The notes: a model not told the origin generated them from the sequence alone. Counted from the stretch's first letter, positions 8,904 to 17,701 are shown. The stretch is DNA of 63,584 nucleotides from Psychrobacter piscatorii (GCF_904846415.1 NZ_CAJHAR010000021.1:1-63584), one strand, 5' to 3'. Made by a program: numbers and translations.

Positions 8904-10004
8904 ATGAATGAAGACAATATCAAAATAGACAGACCGCAACTGTATTCTCCTGCGTCAGCACCTGTGCTGTCTGACAGCTATATACCGTCTGCTCTAATGA
9001 TGCCGACTGATCAGGCAACCCAAATCCATCAGCCTTTAACTGATGGGTTTGCGCGGCGTCTGACGTATCTGCGCCTATCTATCACTGATTTTTGTAATTT
9101 TCGCTGCGAGTACTGTTTGCCAAATGGCTATCAGGGCAAGCGTCCTGACGATGAGTTGAGCGTTTCTGAAATTGCGACATTGGTGCGCGGCTTTGCCCAA
9201 GTAGGTACCAAAAAAGTGAGAATTACGGGCGGTGAGCCATCCATTCGCCGTGATGTTGTCGACATTATCAACATTATTAAGCAAACGGATGGTATTGAAA
9301 CAGTCGCGATGACCAGTAATGGCTATAAGTTAGGCAAGCATTTGGCTAGCTGGCAAGCGGCTGGACTTGATCAGCTCAATATCAGTATGGACAGTTTTGA
9401 TGCGGCTACTTTTCATAAGATGACTGGTTTTGATACCTTGCCACAGATATTGGCGGATATGGATACCTTGCTAGAAACGACAGATATCAAACTTAAAATA
9501 AATAGCGTCTTGATGGCAGAGACAGCCTTTGAAAACCTGATCGCCGCGATCGACTATGTCAAAGACAGGCAAGTGACCTATCGCTTTATTGAGTTTATGC
9601 AGACCAGTGACAATAGCGACTTGTTTTTTGCTCAACATGCCCAGTCTGATATCATCACGGATTATTTATTAGATCATGGCTGGCAGCCACATGAGCGTGG
9701 TAGTGCCGACGGTCCAGCAGTAGAGTACAGTCATCCTGATTATATCGGTCGAATTGGTATGATTGCCCCTTATGCGGCACACTTTTGTGATACTTGTAAT
9801 CGGCTGCGAGTCAGTAGTCAGGGCAAGGTGCATCTGTGCTTATTCGACCAAGGTAATTATGATATTCGCCCTTATCTACAGCATAACGATATCCAAGGGC
9901 TAGTAAACACTTTACATAGCTTTATGCCGATTAAGCCTGAGCATCATCATCTGCATGACTCGAACAGTGGCATCATGCACAATCTCTCGATAATCGGTGG
10001 TTAA
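8904..10004 (+). CDS. moaA: GTP 3',8-cyclase MoaA (radical SAM)
   Basis: A 366-residue enzyme that rearranges GTP to 3',8-cyclo-dihydro-GTP, the first committed Moco step. The N-terminal [4Fe-4S] radical-SAM motif is CNFRCEYC (C64, C68, C71). The second cluster is bound by the C-terminal FCDTCNRLR ... HLCLF segment. The protein ends in the di-glycine tail (IIGG) that MoaA needs for activity. The conserved core starts near residue 50, so the predicted N-terminus is about 40 residues longer than in E. coli. A start at the internal ATG pair (8997/9000) would give a normal length, but neither position has a strong ribosome binding site. Confidence 0.96.
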   Translation: MNEDNIKIDRPQLYSPASAPVLSDSYIPSALMMPTDQATQIHQPLTDGFARRLTYLRLSITDFCNFRCEYCLPNGYQGKRPDDELSVSEIATLVRGFAQVGTKKVRITGGEPSIRRDVVDIINIIKQTDGIETVAMTSNGYKLGKHLASWQAAGLDQLNISMDSFDAATFHKMTGFDTLPQILADMDTLLETTDIKLKINSVLMAETAFENLIAAIDYVKDRQVTYRFIEFMQTSDNSDLFFAQHAQSDIITDYLLDHGWQPHERGSADGPAVEYSHPDYIGRIGMIAPYAAHFCDTCNRLRVSSQGKVHLCLFDQGNYDIRPYLQHNDIQGLVNTLHSFMPIKPEHHHLHDSNSGIMHNLSIIGG

Positions 10005-10116
10005 GGCATTCTCAGTCCTTAATCATGATGCTAACTGATGCTGTTTTTGTTATAGATTTTCTAATATAAGCTTTTTTTTGATACAAGTATAAAATTATAT
10101 CTATAAAGGATTTTTT

Positions 10117-10647
10117 ATGAGTAAGCCTGCTGCACCATTTACCCCTCTTAATATCGCGGTGTTGACTGTTTCTGATAGCCGTACGCTGGCAGAAGACACA
10201 TCAGGTCAGTATTTAGTAGATAGTTTGATAGAAGCAGGGCATCATTTGGCAGACCGTCAGCTGATCACTGATGATATTTACCAAATTCGCGCCGTGATTA
10301 GTGGCTGGATTGCTAGCCCAAACGTGCACGCGGTCATCACAACGGGTGGTACAGGATTCTTTATTAGAGATAGTATGCCAGAAGCCGTCAGCGTGCTGTT
10401 TGATAAGTCGATTGATGGTTTTGGTGAGATGTTCCGTTTGATCTCAAAAGATGAGATAGGCATGTCTACGGTGCAGTCGCGGGCAGTGGCTGGTATGGCC
10501 AATGGTACGGGTATATTTTGTCTACCAGGTTCGTCTGGCGCGTGCCGTACAGGGTGGGAAAATATCCTAAAAGATCAGTTTGATAGCCGTACGCGTCCGT
10601 GTAATTTTGTGCCGCATTTTTTGGCACAAAATCCTAGCCATAACTGA
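10117..10647 (+). CDS. moaB: Molybdopterin adenylyltransferase-type protein MoaB
   Basis: A 176-residue protein of the MoaB/MogA fold. The family segments VLTVSDSRTL (about 16-25) and TTGGTGF (about 77-83) are present, along with CLPGSSGACRTGW near the end, matching MoaB more closely than MogA. In bacteria lacking MogA, MoaB adenylylates molybdopterin before MoeA acts. No MogA is present in this cluster, so MoaB may have that role here; this is inference. An AAAGGA-type site precedes the ATG. mobA follows after 20 bp, indicating co-transcription. Confidence 0.94.
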   Translation: MSKPAAPFTPLNIAVLTVSDSRTLAEDTSGQYLVDSLIEAGHHLADRQLITDDIYQIRAVISGWIASPNVHAVITTGGTGFFIRDSMPEAVSVLFDKSIDGFGEMFRLISKDEIGMSTVQSRAVAGMANGTGIFCLPGSSGACRTGWENILKDQFDSRTRPCNFVPHFLAQNPSHN

Positions 10648-10667
10648 TCGCATAAGGTAGTGGGATA

Positions 10668-11369
10668 ATGACAGCGCGCTCAAATAGTTCGGATAACTTG
10701 GCAGGTATAGTAATCTTGGCTGGTGGAGCATCCAAACGCATGGGAACACCAAAAGCGACGCTCACTTTGCCGACAGGTGAGCGGCTACTCGATTACCATG
10801 TTCGTCATGCCAGCGAATTGCAAGTTCCTATTTTGATTGCGGATAATGGGCGCGGCTTTCATCTTGGTTTAGATATCAATTCGTCTACACCCAAGTCGCC
10901 TGTGATGCCTATTGCTGACTATGGTTCTAATTTTGACGCTGATAATGATGAGCAAATTCATACAGGCGGTGCATTGGTCGCTATCGAATCAGCATTGCAA
11001 ACATTGATTGGTTTGAATGATTCAGAGGTATCAAAGAATCAGAACGCATCGTGGCTATTAGTTATTAGCTGTGACAGCTTAATACCCGCCACTGATCTAT
11101 GGCAGAAATTGCAACAAGCGATTAATACAGCGGCTAATAAGGGAGTCATCTGCTTAACAGATGACAGTCATTTATATCCATTACTAGGGCTGTATCATTT
11201 AGACATTGAACCTGATTTGAAAGCTTATATTGATAGTGGTCAGCGCCGAGTCATGCCATTTATTCAGCCGATGGTAAAAACCGTTCCATTTACTCAGGAC
11301 TGGCAGCACTTGACCAATTTTAATACGCCTCAAGAGTTTGAACAGGCGTGTGCCGCGCTACCAAAATAA
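10668..11369 (+). CDS. mobA: Molybdenum cofactor guanylyltransferase MobA
   Basis: A 233-residue nucleotidyltransferase that attaches GMP to Moco to give the bis-MGD form used by nitrate reductase and other DMSO-reductase-family enzymes. The GTP-binding signature LAGGASKRMGTPKA lies at about residues 17-30, and the metal-binding aspartate is in VISCDSLIP. An acidic, variable insert (about 65-100) is longer than in E. coli MobA. A related specificity such as MocA (CMP transfer) cannot be fully excluded from sequence alone. Its position between moaB and moaC, with short spacers, supports MobA. Confidence 0.85.
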   Translation: MTARSNSSDNLAGIVILAGGASKRMGTPKATLTLPTGERLLDYHVRHASELQVPILIADNGRGFHLGLDINSSTPKSPVMPIADYGSNFDADNDEQIHTGGALVAIESALQTLIGLNDSEVSKNQNASWLLVISCDSLIPATDLWQKLQQAINTAANKGVICLTDDSHLYPLLGLYHLDIEPDLKAYIDSGQRRVMPFIQPMVKTVPFTQDWQHLTNFNTPQEFEQACAALPK

Positions 11370-11411
11370 TAAAAATACCGATAAAGAGATTACTAAGAAA
11401 AGGCTATATCA

Positions 11412-11918
11412 ATGAGTAACAGCGTTCAGACAAATCACCAATCTGCTTTATCACACTTAGATGGTAATGGTGACATCACGATGGTTGATGTCAGTGACAA
11501 GATCTCAACGACGCGAGAGGCAAATGCGACGGGACAGGTTTGTTTTCCGAGCGAAATTTATGCGCAAATTAAAGCAGCTGATGGTATGACTAAAAAAGGC
11601 AGCATTACGCAAACGGCACATATCGCCGGTATTATGGCTGCCAAACGCACGCATGATCTGATACCGCTTTGTCATCCGCTGCCGCTAGATAAGATCGGCC
11701 TCACCTTTGTGTATAATGATGCGCTCAATAGTATTACCGTCAGTGCTGTGGTCAAAGTCACGCACAAAACAGGGGTTGAGATGGAAGCGCTAACCGCCGT
11801 GAGTGTTGCCTGCTTGACCATCTATGACATGACTAAAGCACTATCGCATGACATTGTTATAAATGATATTCATCTGGTTAAAAAGACAGGTGGTAAGTCA
11901 GACTATACTCATGCTTAG
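11412..11918 (+). CDS. moaC: Cyclic pyranopterin monophosphate synthase MoaC
   Basis: A 168-residue enzyme that converts the MoaA product into cyclic pyranopterin monophosphate. Conserved family elements are MVDVSDK (about 24-30), AKRTHDLIPLCHPL (about 73-86, with the active-site HP), EMEALTAVSVACLTIYDMTKAL (about 118-140) and the C-terminal KKTGGKSD. Length is normal for MoaC. It is translated from an ATG with a modest upstream purine-rich site. Its place between mobA and moaD in a tight plus-strand run supports the assignment. Confidence 0.97.
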   Translation: MSNSVQTNHQSALSHLDGNGDITMVDVSDKISTTREANATGQVCFPSEIYAQIKAADGMTKKGSITQTAHIAGIMAAKRTHDLIPLCHPLPLDKIGLTFVYNDALNSITVSAVVKVTHKTGVEMEALTAVSVACLTIYDMTKALSHDIVINDIHLVKKTGGKSDYTHA

Positions 11919-11993
11919 TATGAAAACAATGAGTTCATAGTTAGAGAAATGCCGAATATCAAGCAAGGAAGCTTGCAAAAAAAGGAAAGGTTT

Positions 11994-12275
11994 ATGAGTA
12001 CTATTGAGACAAAAGCTGATATCGAATCAACGATGGACATTAATGTCATGTATTTTGCCAGTTTGGCAGATGAGGCCAACTGTCAGCAAGAGACTGTAAA
12101 AATATCCCAAGATACCTCATTGACTGAACTGTACGAACAGCTCAGTCAAAAGCATCGTTTTAGCCGTACGCAGTCAGAGCTACGAGTGGCAGTGAACGAT
12201 TATTTCGCTAAATGGACAGATCAAATCAATGACGGTGATAGCGTGGTGTTTATTACCCCAGTTGCTGGTGGTTAG
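11994..12275 (+). CDS. moaD: Molybdopterin synthase sulfur carrier subunit MoaD
   Basis: A 93-residue ubiquitin-like small subunit of molybdopterin synthase. The C-terminus ends in the essential di-glycine (PVAGG), which is thiocarboxylated. The start at 11994 is chosen over an in-frame ATG at 11949 because an AAAGGAAAGG ribosome binding site precedes it directly. About 12 extra N-terminal residues come before the beta-grasp core (INVMYFASLAD). moaE follows 53 bp downstream; the two products form the heterotetrameric synthase that converts cPMP to molybdopterin. Confidence 0.93.
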   Translation: MSTIETKADIESTMDINVMYFASLADEANCQQETVKISQDTSLTELYEQLSQKHRFSRTQSELRVAVNDYFAKWTDQINDGDSVVFITPVAGG

Positions 12276-12328
12276 ACACACATTTATAAGCGGCTATAAG
12301 CCACAAGTAGAGCAGATAGAGAAAAGAA

Positions 12329-12820
12329 ATGACAGATAACGTCCATAACCACTCAATGACCATCAAACGCAGTAGCGATGAAGCCTACCTTATTGCTGAG
12401 CGCGACGGTTTTGCATTGCTCGATATTGCAATTGACGAAAATAAGCTTAAAAGTACGCTAGACAATGATAGCTGCGGTGCGTTTGTTTGCTTTGAAGGGC
12501 GAGTGCGCAACCATAACAACGCCACCAATGTTGATCGCCTTACGTACTACGGTTATGAAGACTTAGCAATCAATCAAGGCCGTGCCATTATAGAAGAGGC
12601 CAAACAGCGCTTTGAGATCACTCATGCCATAGCGATACATCGTATCGGTGCGCTAGAAATTGGTGATGTGGCTGTGTGGGTGGGGGTAGTGTCAGCGCAT
12701 CGTTATCCAGCATTTGATGCGTGCCGCTGGATATTAGATACCATCAAAGCGGACATTCCTGTTTGGAAGCAAGAATATTACGAAGATGACTCGTCTAAAT
12801 GGCTCAGCAATAATGGTTAA
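12329..12820 (+). CDS. moaE: Molybdopterin synthase catalytic subunit MoaE
   Basis: A 163-residue large subunit of molybdopterin synthase, partner of MoaD. It carries the family core GAFVCFEGRVRNHN (about 50-63), LTYYGYEDLA, HRIGALEIGD and the C-terminal PVWKQEYYEDDSSKW segment, with the catalytic lysines of K-x-D-I-PVWK. The last 8 bp overlap the start of modA (12813), so molybdate uptake and cofactor synthesis appear translationally coupled. The roughly 25 residues before the core are slightly longer than in E. coli. Confidence 0.96.
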   Translation: MTDNVHNHSMTIKRSSDEAYLIAERDGFALLDIAIDENKLKSTLDNDSCGAFVCFEGRVRNHNNATNVDRLTYYGYEDLAINQGRAIIEEAKQRFEITHAIAIHRIGALEIGDVAVWVGVVSAHRYPAFDACRWILDTIKADIPVWKQEYYEDDSSKWLSNNG

Positions 12821-13643
12821 GTCATTCGCCGCTGTCTGTGCATCGATAGGTACGCTATTAGTGCTAAATGCTTGTACACCAGATAACAGTGTCAATACGG
12901 AGTCTGCTGCTGATACAACTGAGCAGCATCAAACACTACGTATTGCTGCGGCTGCCAATTTGTCTGATGTCCTACCCAGCATCATTAATAGCTATCAAAC
13001 GGATAGCAATATATCGAATCAAGATAACTTAGATATCGAAGTCACTTACGCGTCTTCTGGCAAGCTCTATGCTCAAATCAAGGCAGGCGCCCCTTATGAT
13101 ATATTCTTGTCTGCCAATCAGGAGTTTCCGGCAAAGTTTGCTGATGAAACCGCTTTACCTTTTACCTATACCAGAGGTCAGTTGGCACTCTATAGTGTCA
13201 CAAAACCTTTAAATGATTTTACGCCAGCATCTCTTATTGACGCGTTTACAAGTGCTAGTTTCAAAGATGATAGCAAAGTTTCTATTGCTAACCCTGAACT
13301 CGCTCCTTATGGTGCGTCTGCAAAAGCCTATCTGCAATCACAAAATATGTATGATAAATTAAGCGCTCAAAAACGTCTGATACAGGCAGAGAATATTGGT
13401 CAAGCATTTCAATACGCCCATACAGGCAGCGTGGACTATGGTTTTGTGGCGCAGTCTCAACTTGTAGCGATAAAAGCCAAACCTGAGCAGTTCATGACTT
13501 TACCAAAAGCGTCCTACCCAGCCATCTTACAGGATGGTATCGTTATCAATAATACAGTCCCTGCGGCAGCGTTTACCAAATACTTGCGCTCGGATGCAGG
13601 ACAACAGTACTTCGCGCAGGCAGGCTACCTGCCCATCCAGTAA
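12813..13643 (+). CDS. modA: Molybdate ABC transporter substrate-binding lipoprotein ModA
   Basis: A 276-residue periplasmic molybdate/tungstate-binding protein. The ATG at 12813 overlaps the moaE stop and starts a lipoprotein signal (VLNACT, lipid cysteine about residue 21); an in-frame ATG at 12786 would add nine polar residues and is less likely. ModA landmarks are present: AAAANLSDVLP for oxyanion binding, TYASSGKLYAQI, and GAPYDIFLSANQEFP. The C-terminal lobe is intact. Most ModA proteins of gammaproteobacteria are soluble periplasmic proteins; here a lipobox suggests anchoring to the membrane. modB follows after 46 bp. Confidence 0.94.
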   Translation: MVKSFAAVCASIGTLLVLNACTPDNSVNTESAADTTEQHQTLRIAAAANLSDVLPSIINSYQTDSNISNQDNLDIEVTYASSGKLYAQIKAGAPYDIFLSANQEFPAKFADETALPFTYTRGQLALYSVTKPLNDFTPASLIDAFTSASFKDDSKVSIANPELAPYGASAKAYLQSQNMYDKLSAQKRLIQAENIGQAFQYAHTGSVDYGFVAQSQLVAIKAKPEQFMTLPKASYPAILQDGIVINNTVPAAAFTKYLRSDAGQQYFAQAGYLPIQ

Positions 13644-13689
13644 TTCGTTAGACTAGACCTTCTACCTATAGAACGAGCCGTGACATTAT

Positions 13690-14391
13690 ATGATCGATCA
13701 GTCTCTTATGTCAGATATGCTCAGTCCATTTTGGGTGAGTATTAAGCTCGCTTCTATCACGACCCTATGCTTATTATTGTTTGCAACCCCTATGGCTTAT
13801 TGGCTTGCCAAACCAAGTCGAAAGAAGGCAGTTGGGCGTTTCAAAATTCTGCTCATGGGTATCATTGCCATGCCTCTAGTACTACCACCTACGGTTATTG
13901 GCTTTTATTTATTATTATTATTAAGCCCAAATATGGGTATCGGTAAATGGCTTATTGAGCACAATATTAGTCCGCTTATTTTTACTTTTGAAGGTCTAGT
14001 GGTCGGGTCTATTATTTATTCACTGCCTTTTTATATACAGCCAGTGTATGCACAGTTTTTGCGTATTCCCCAAAGTGTCACCGAAGTCGCTAATCTATTA
14101 GAACCCAGCCGTCTGCGCCGCTTCGTCAAGGTAGCCTTACCGCAAGCGCGCGTGGGTATTATTTTAGGTAGTTTGGTGAGCTTTGCTCATACCATTGGTG
14201 AGTTCGGTGTAGTGTTAATGATAGGTGGCAGTATCTCGGGTGAGACCAAAGTAGTGTCGATTGCGATATATGAGCAAGTAGAAGCGCTCAACTATGAAGC
14301 AGCGCATATGATGTCTGGCATCTTGATTGTGATGGGCGTAGTGATGGTGGCCTTGATTGCCAGTGTGAGTCGCATGAGTCAGCGTCCATAG
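13690..14391 (+). CDS. modB: Molybdate ABC transporter permease ModB
   Basis: A 233-residue inner-membrane permease with about five to six transmembrane segments. The MPLVLPPTVIGFYLLLL segment and the EAA-type loop (SFAHTIGEFGVVLMIGGS...) are characteristic of ModB. Its partner ATPase gene modC is not found downstream. The stop codon TAG overlaps a GTG that opens only a 10-codon frame ending at 14423, and about 25 bp further on begins the decayed tRNA-Asp/terminator copy. The transporter would need an ATPase encoded elsewhere, or is inactive. Confidence 0.95.
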   Translation: MIDQSLMSDMLSPFWVSIKLASITTLCLLLFATPMAYWLAKPSRKKAVGRFKILLMGIIAMPLVLPPTVIGFYLLLLLSPNMGIGKWLIEHNISPLIFTFEGLVVGSIIYSLPFYIQPVYAQFLRIPQSVTEVANLLEPSRLRRFVKVALPQARVGIILGSLVSFAHTIGEFGVVLMIGGSISGETKVVSIAIYEQVEALNYEAAHMMSGILIVMGVVMVALIASVSRMSQRP

Positions 14392-14448
14392 TGCTAAAAA
14401 ATGTGCCCATCAATTCTAAATGAAAAACTGAATAAGATAAGCAGATAT

Positions 14449-14554
14449 AAAAAAGCCTCAGGTAAATTAATGCTTAAGATGAGAACTGCTTAAAATAAAA
14501 AGTTTAAATTAGTTTTAGCTGTTTACAGAAAATAGTGCAGCGGATAGAACTCGA
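14449..14554. repeat. Decayed copy of tRNA-Asp 3' end plus terminator (left flank of an accessory cassette)
   Basis: Positions 14451-14520 align without gaps to 20400-20469 (51 of 70 identical by eye), including the terminator arm CCTCA, GCTTAAA and the 10-bp AGTTTAAATT at identical spacing. After an extra 11 nt, 14535-14554 matches the 3' end of tRNA-Asp at 20473-20492 at 16 of 20 positions (GCAGCGGA-N4-ACTCGA). The right copy is the functional tRNA-Asp and its terminator. The arrangement resembles the displaced att site left when an element integrates at a tRNA 3' end. An alternative is the ruin of a second tRNA-Asp gene. Confidence 0.72.
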
Positions 14555-14561
14555 TTGCTAT

Positions 14562-15470
14562 TTACTTCCAAGGTACTGGCGTTAGATGTTCTTTCAATAA
14601 TGAGATAAAACCAGAAACACGAGCCGAACGTTCTTTCTCTTGGCTGCTCAACAAGGCCACAATATTGGCGTTAGGTAAGGAATAATCAGGTAAAAGCCGC
14701 ACCAGCTGACCACGATTGATCTGGGGCTGAATATCCCATTCAGATCGCATGATTACGCCCAAATCAGACATAGCCCAATCCTTAATGACTCGACCTTCAT
14801 TGCATACAAGTGTAGGATTGATTCTAATCACCTCCTCTTTGCCGGTGGTAATATTCGTAAATTGCCATAAATTGGTGTCTTCGTTGTTTTCTCTCAACGT
14901 AATACAGTGGTGATTGACTAGATCTTGAGGCGTATCAGGATAACCCATTTCCTGAATGTATTGGGGAGAGGCACAGATAAAGCGTTGATTGGTTGCTAAA
15001 GTAATCATCTTCAAGGACGAATCATTCAAATCCCCGATATAAATGATAATGTCCCATTTATGGTGAGTTGACCAAATGGGATTGTCGGACAAATCAAGCT
15101 CGATATCCAATCGAGGATGCATGACCTTATATTTTCCCAATAATGGGGCCACATAATCATTGCCAAATCCCAAAGGTGCTAAGACCTTCAACTTGCCACA
15201 TACCTCATCTCTGTTCTCATCAAGCTGCTCTTGCAACTCATCTAATCCTTGCAGAATAGCAAGTCCCTTATTCAGTATCAGCTGTCCTTCTTCTGTCAAA
15301 CTTACCACGCGAGAAGGTCGCTGAATGAGCTTTATCGACAATTTTCTTTCAATGTGCTGTAGCCTAAGTGTCACGGATGGTGGCGTAATGTTCAAGGCTC
15401 TTGCTGCATCGGCGAGTGTTCTATGGTTCGCTATCGTCGTAATAAATCTAAGATCTTCTGTCGTAATCAT
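14562..15470 (-). CDS. LysR-family transcriptional regulator (divergent from the aldolase operon)
   Basis: A 302-residue LysR-type regulator. The N-terminal winged helix-turn-helix covers about residues 1-60 (DLRFITTIANHRTLADAARALNITPPSVT region), and an effector-binding domain of the periplasmic-binding-protein type follows. It is transcribed away from the D-threonine aldolase-like gene at 15603, the classic arrangement in which the regulator controls the adjacent operon. A perfect dyad AGCAAA-N5-TTTGCT (15513-15529) lies in the shared intergenic region and is the probable operator. Its stop codon lies only a few bases from the decayed tRNA-Asp fragment, so this gene forms the left edge of the cassette. 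The inducer is unknown. Confidence 0.9.
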   Translation of the reverse strand: MITTEDLRFITTIANHRTLADAARALNITPPSVTLRLQHIERKLSIKLIQRPSRVVSLTEEGQLILNKGLAILQGLDELQEQLDENRDEVCGKLKVLAPLGFGNDYVAPLLGKYKVMHPRLDIELDLSDNPIWSTHHKWDIIIYIGDLNDSSLKMITLATNQRFICASPQYIQEMGYPDTPQDLVNHHCITLRENNEDTNLWQFTNITTGKEEVIRINPTLVCNEGRVIKDWAMSDLGVIMRSEWDIQPQINRGQLVRLLPDYSLPNANIVALLSSQEKERSARVSGFISLLKEHLTPVPWK

Positions 15471-15512
15471 TTGGTTTGAGCTTAATCTAGGAGTTAATAG
15501 ATATTAATATAA

Positions 15513-15529
15513 AGCAAAATCTCTTTGCT
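15513..15529. promoter_or_regulatory. Candidate LysR operator between divergent genes
   Basis: AGCAAAATCTCTTTGCT is a perfect 6-bp dyad with a 5-nt centre, in the size range of LysR T-N11-A boxes. It lies 43 bp upstream of the regulator start and 74 bp upstream of the aldolase-like gene. Confidence 0.5.
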
Positions 15530-15602
15530 ACATACTGTTTATCAACCAATCACTCAAATATGGCATTTGGGTGTTAACCTTTGATACAACAGGATATTGA
15601 TT

Positions 15603-16757
15603 ATGTTGCAGAACTCCAAATTACTAACGAATTATGAGGGGCTGGATACGCCTTTTTTGTTAATTGATAAGCAAAAGCTCCTCACAAACTTGGATAGACT
15701 ACGTCATAGAATTGAAGGTCTAGGGGCAGATTTAAGACCGCACTTCAAAACCATGAGAGCGCTTGAGGCCGCACCTTACTTACTACCAAACAAAACCTCT
15801 CCCATCACAGTCTCAACCATAAAAGAAGCAGAGGCGCTGGCAAGTGAGGGGTACGACAACATCGTTTATGCGGTGGGAATCTCTGCTAATAAATTACCCC
15901 GCGTGCTCAATCTTATCGAAAAAGGAGCAGACCTCACTGTATTGCTGGACAGCACGGAACAGGCTCATCTTCTCAATCAGTTTAGCGCAGACAACCAGTG
16001 CGCTATTTCCGCATTGATAGAAATCGACTGTGACGGGCACCGAGGCGGTATTGCGCCTGATGATTCAAAACTACTCGAAATCGCCCAGTTATTGCATCAC
16101 GGCGCAGCACACTTCAAGGGAGTCTTGACCCATGCTGGCGAGTCTTATCACTGTTTTGATCAAACCTCTCTACGCACTGCTGCTGAGAATGAAGTAAAAG
16201 CTGCCCTTAACGCCGCCGAGCGTCTTCGTTCGGCAGAGATACCATGTGAGATCGTAAGTATTGGCTCGACACCGACTGCCCACAATTACCAAAACCTAGA
16301 CGGTATCACAGAAGTCAGGGCGGGGGTGTATGGATTTTTCGATTTGGTGATGACGGGTGTAGGCGTTTGTAGTGTCAATGATATTGCAGCCAGCGTGGTC
16401 ACTACGGTAATAGGGCATAATCAAGAAAAAGGTTGGCTCATTATTGATGCCGGATGGATGGCGCTGTCTTCAGATCGAGGTACCGCAAACCAACCAACAG
16501 ATTGTGGCTATGGTCTGCTAACTGACAGCAATGGCGAATTGCTCGACAATTTGCAAGTCACAAACGTGAATCAGGAGCACGGCATTATAGAAGCGGTCAA
16601 TGATGCCAGTATAAACTTTAATGATATTCCCATTGGTAGTCGTTTACATATCATGCCTAACCACGCCTGCGCTACCGCCTCAATGCACAAGCAATATCAC
16701 GTGTTTGATACGCAATATAATACCTATGAAGTTTGGATGAGAATACAAGGATGGTAA
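15603..16757 (+). CDS. DSD1-family PLP enzyme (D-threonine aldolase / D-serine dehydratase / beta-hydroxyaspartate aldolase-like)
   Basis: A 384-residue fold-type III PLP enzyme. An alanine-racemase-like N-terminal barrel carries the PLP lysine in LRPHFKTMRA (about residue 50). The C-terminal DSD1 beta domain carries the divalent-metal ligands in PNHACATA (His and Cys, about residues 350-355). The family includes D-threonine aldolase, D-serine dehydratase, 3-hydroxy-D-aspartate aldolase and BhcC of the beta-hydroxyaspartate cycle; these cannot be told apart from sequence alone. The ATG at 15603 has AGGA eight bases upstream and is preferred over an in-frame TTG at 15597. The ornithine cyclodeaminase-family gene starts one base after its stop, so the two are co-translated and probably act in one pathway. 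Confidence 0.88.
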   Translation: MLQNSKLLTNYEGLDTPFLLIDKQKLLTNLDRLRHRIEGLGADLRPHFKTMRALEAAPYLLPNKTSPITVSTIKEAEALASEGYDNIVYAVGISANKLPRVLNLIEKGADLTVLLDSTEQAHLLNQFSADNQCAISALIEIDCDGHRGGIAPDDSKLLEIAQLLHHGAAHFKGVLTHAGESYHCFDQTSLRTAAENEVKAALNAAERLRSAEIPCEIVSIGSTPTAHNYQNLDGITEVRAGVYGFFDLVMTGVGVCSVNDIAASVVTTVIGHNQEKGWLIIDAGWMALSSDRGTANQPTDCGYGLLTDSNGELLDNLQVTNVNQEHGIIEAVNDASINFNDIPIGSRLHIMPNHACATASMHKQYHVFDTQYNTYEVWMRIQGW

Positions 16758-16758
16758 A

Positions 16759-17667
16759 ATGATTTATTTGAATGAAGCTCAAACCGCAAAGCTTATTTCA
16801 CACGAGCTGGCATATACGGCCGTAAAAGAAGCCTTCGTCGCTGCTATTAGTAGTGACACGACCTTGTTCCCCGTTGTCAATGCCTCAGGTGCACAGCCTG
16901 ACTCTATGTTTTCGTTAAAGTCAGCATCCACCGCTCACCTAGTCGGTTGGAAGACTGGCACTTACTGGCCAGATAATCACGCTAAAAACATGCCATGTCA
17001 CGGAACCACTATTTTTTTATTAAGCCCAGACACGGGCGAGGTTATGGCTGTGGTGGCTGCAAGTCAAGTCAATGCTTATAGGACAGCAGCGGCAGACGCC
17101 GTTGCTGTTGATTATCTGGCTCGAAAAGATGCCTCAGTATTGACGGTCTTTGGAACAGGGCATCAGGCAGAATATGAAGTCTTGGCGATTTCGGCTATTC
17201 GCAATATCTCCAAAGTCATTGTCGTGGGACGAAATAAAAGCAATACCGAAAAGTTTGTCAATCGCTTGGTGGGAAAGGGTATTCCTGCTGAAGAAGGGTC
17301 TGCTCAATATGGTTGTGAATACGCGGATATCATTGTCACGGCAACGACTGCTAAAGAACCCTTATTTCATGCCGATTGGGTCAAAGCAGGCACGCATATT
17401 TCAGCAATGGGCGCGGATAGAGCTGGCAAACAAGAGCTACCTGCCAAGCTGTACCGAAACGCTAAGCTTTTTTGTGATTATCAGCCGCAGTCTATAGTTA
17501 TTGGTGAATTTCAGCATAGCGTTCATTTGTCAATCACAGAGATAGGCAAAGTCATTACTGGTGAAGCTTTAGGTCGACAACAAGACTCGGATATTACTAT
17601 TTTTGACAGTTCAGGTATCGCTATTCAGGATTTGTTTATTGCCTCTAAACTGCTTGAACAGGCTTAA
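16759..17667 (+). CDS. Ornithine cyclodeaminase / mu-crystallin family imine reductase or cyclodeaminase
   Basis: A 302-residue NAD(P)-binding protein. The Rossmann glycine motif VFGTGHQAEYE lies at about residues 130-140, and the substrate-side GWKTGTYWPDN segment supplies the family lysine. The family covers ornithine cyclodeaminase, pyrroline-2-carboxylate reductase, alanine dehydrogenase and iminosuccinate reductase (BhcD). The pairing with a DSD1-type aldolase directly upstream (1-bp gap) is the one known for BhcC-BhcD, so iminosuccinate or another imine is a plausible substrate; this is inference. A strong hairpin terminator 35 bp downstream ends the two-gene operon. Confidence 0.87.
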   Translation: MIYLNEAQTAKLISHELAYTAVKEAFVAAISSDTTLFPVVNASGAQPDSMFSLKSASTAHLVGWKTGTYWPDNHAKNMPCHGTTIFLLSPDTGEVMAVVAASQVNAYRTAAADAVAVDYLARKDASVLTVFGTGHQAEYEVLAISAIRNISKVIVVGRNKSNTEKFVNRLVGKGIPAEEGSAQYGCEYADIIVTATTAKEPLFHADWVKAGTHISAMGADRAGKQELPAKLYRNAKLFCDYQPQSIVIGEFQHSVHLSITEIGKVITGEALGRQQDSDITIFDSSGIAIQDLFIASKLLEQA

Positions 17668-17701
17668 AATCGAGCAATAATGTTTTGTCATACTAGAAAA
17701 G

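Noticed and set aside
17150..17497. 115-residue plus-strand ORF inside the ornithine cyclodeaminase-family gene
   Set aside because: Alternative frame within a well-supported gene; no domain or ribosome binding site.
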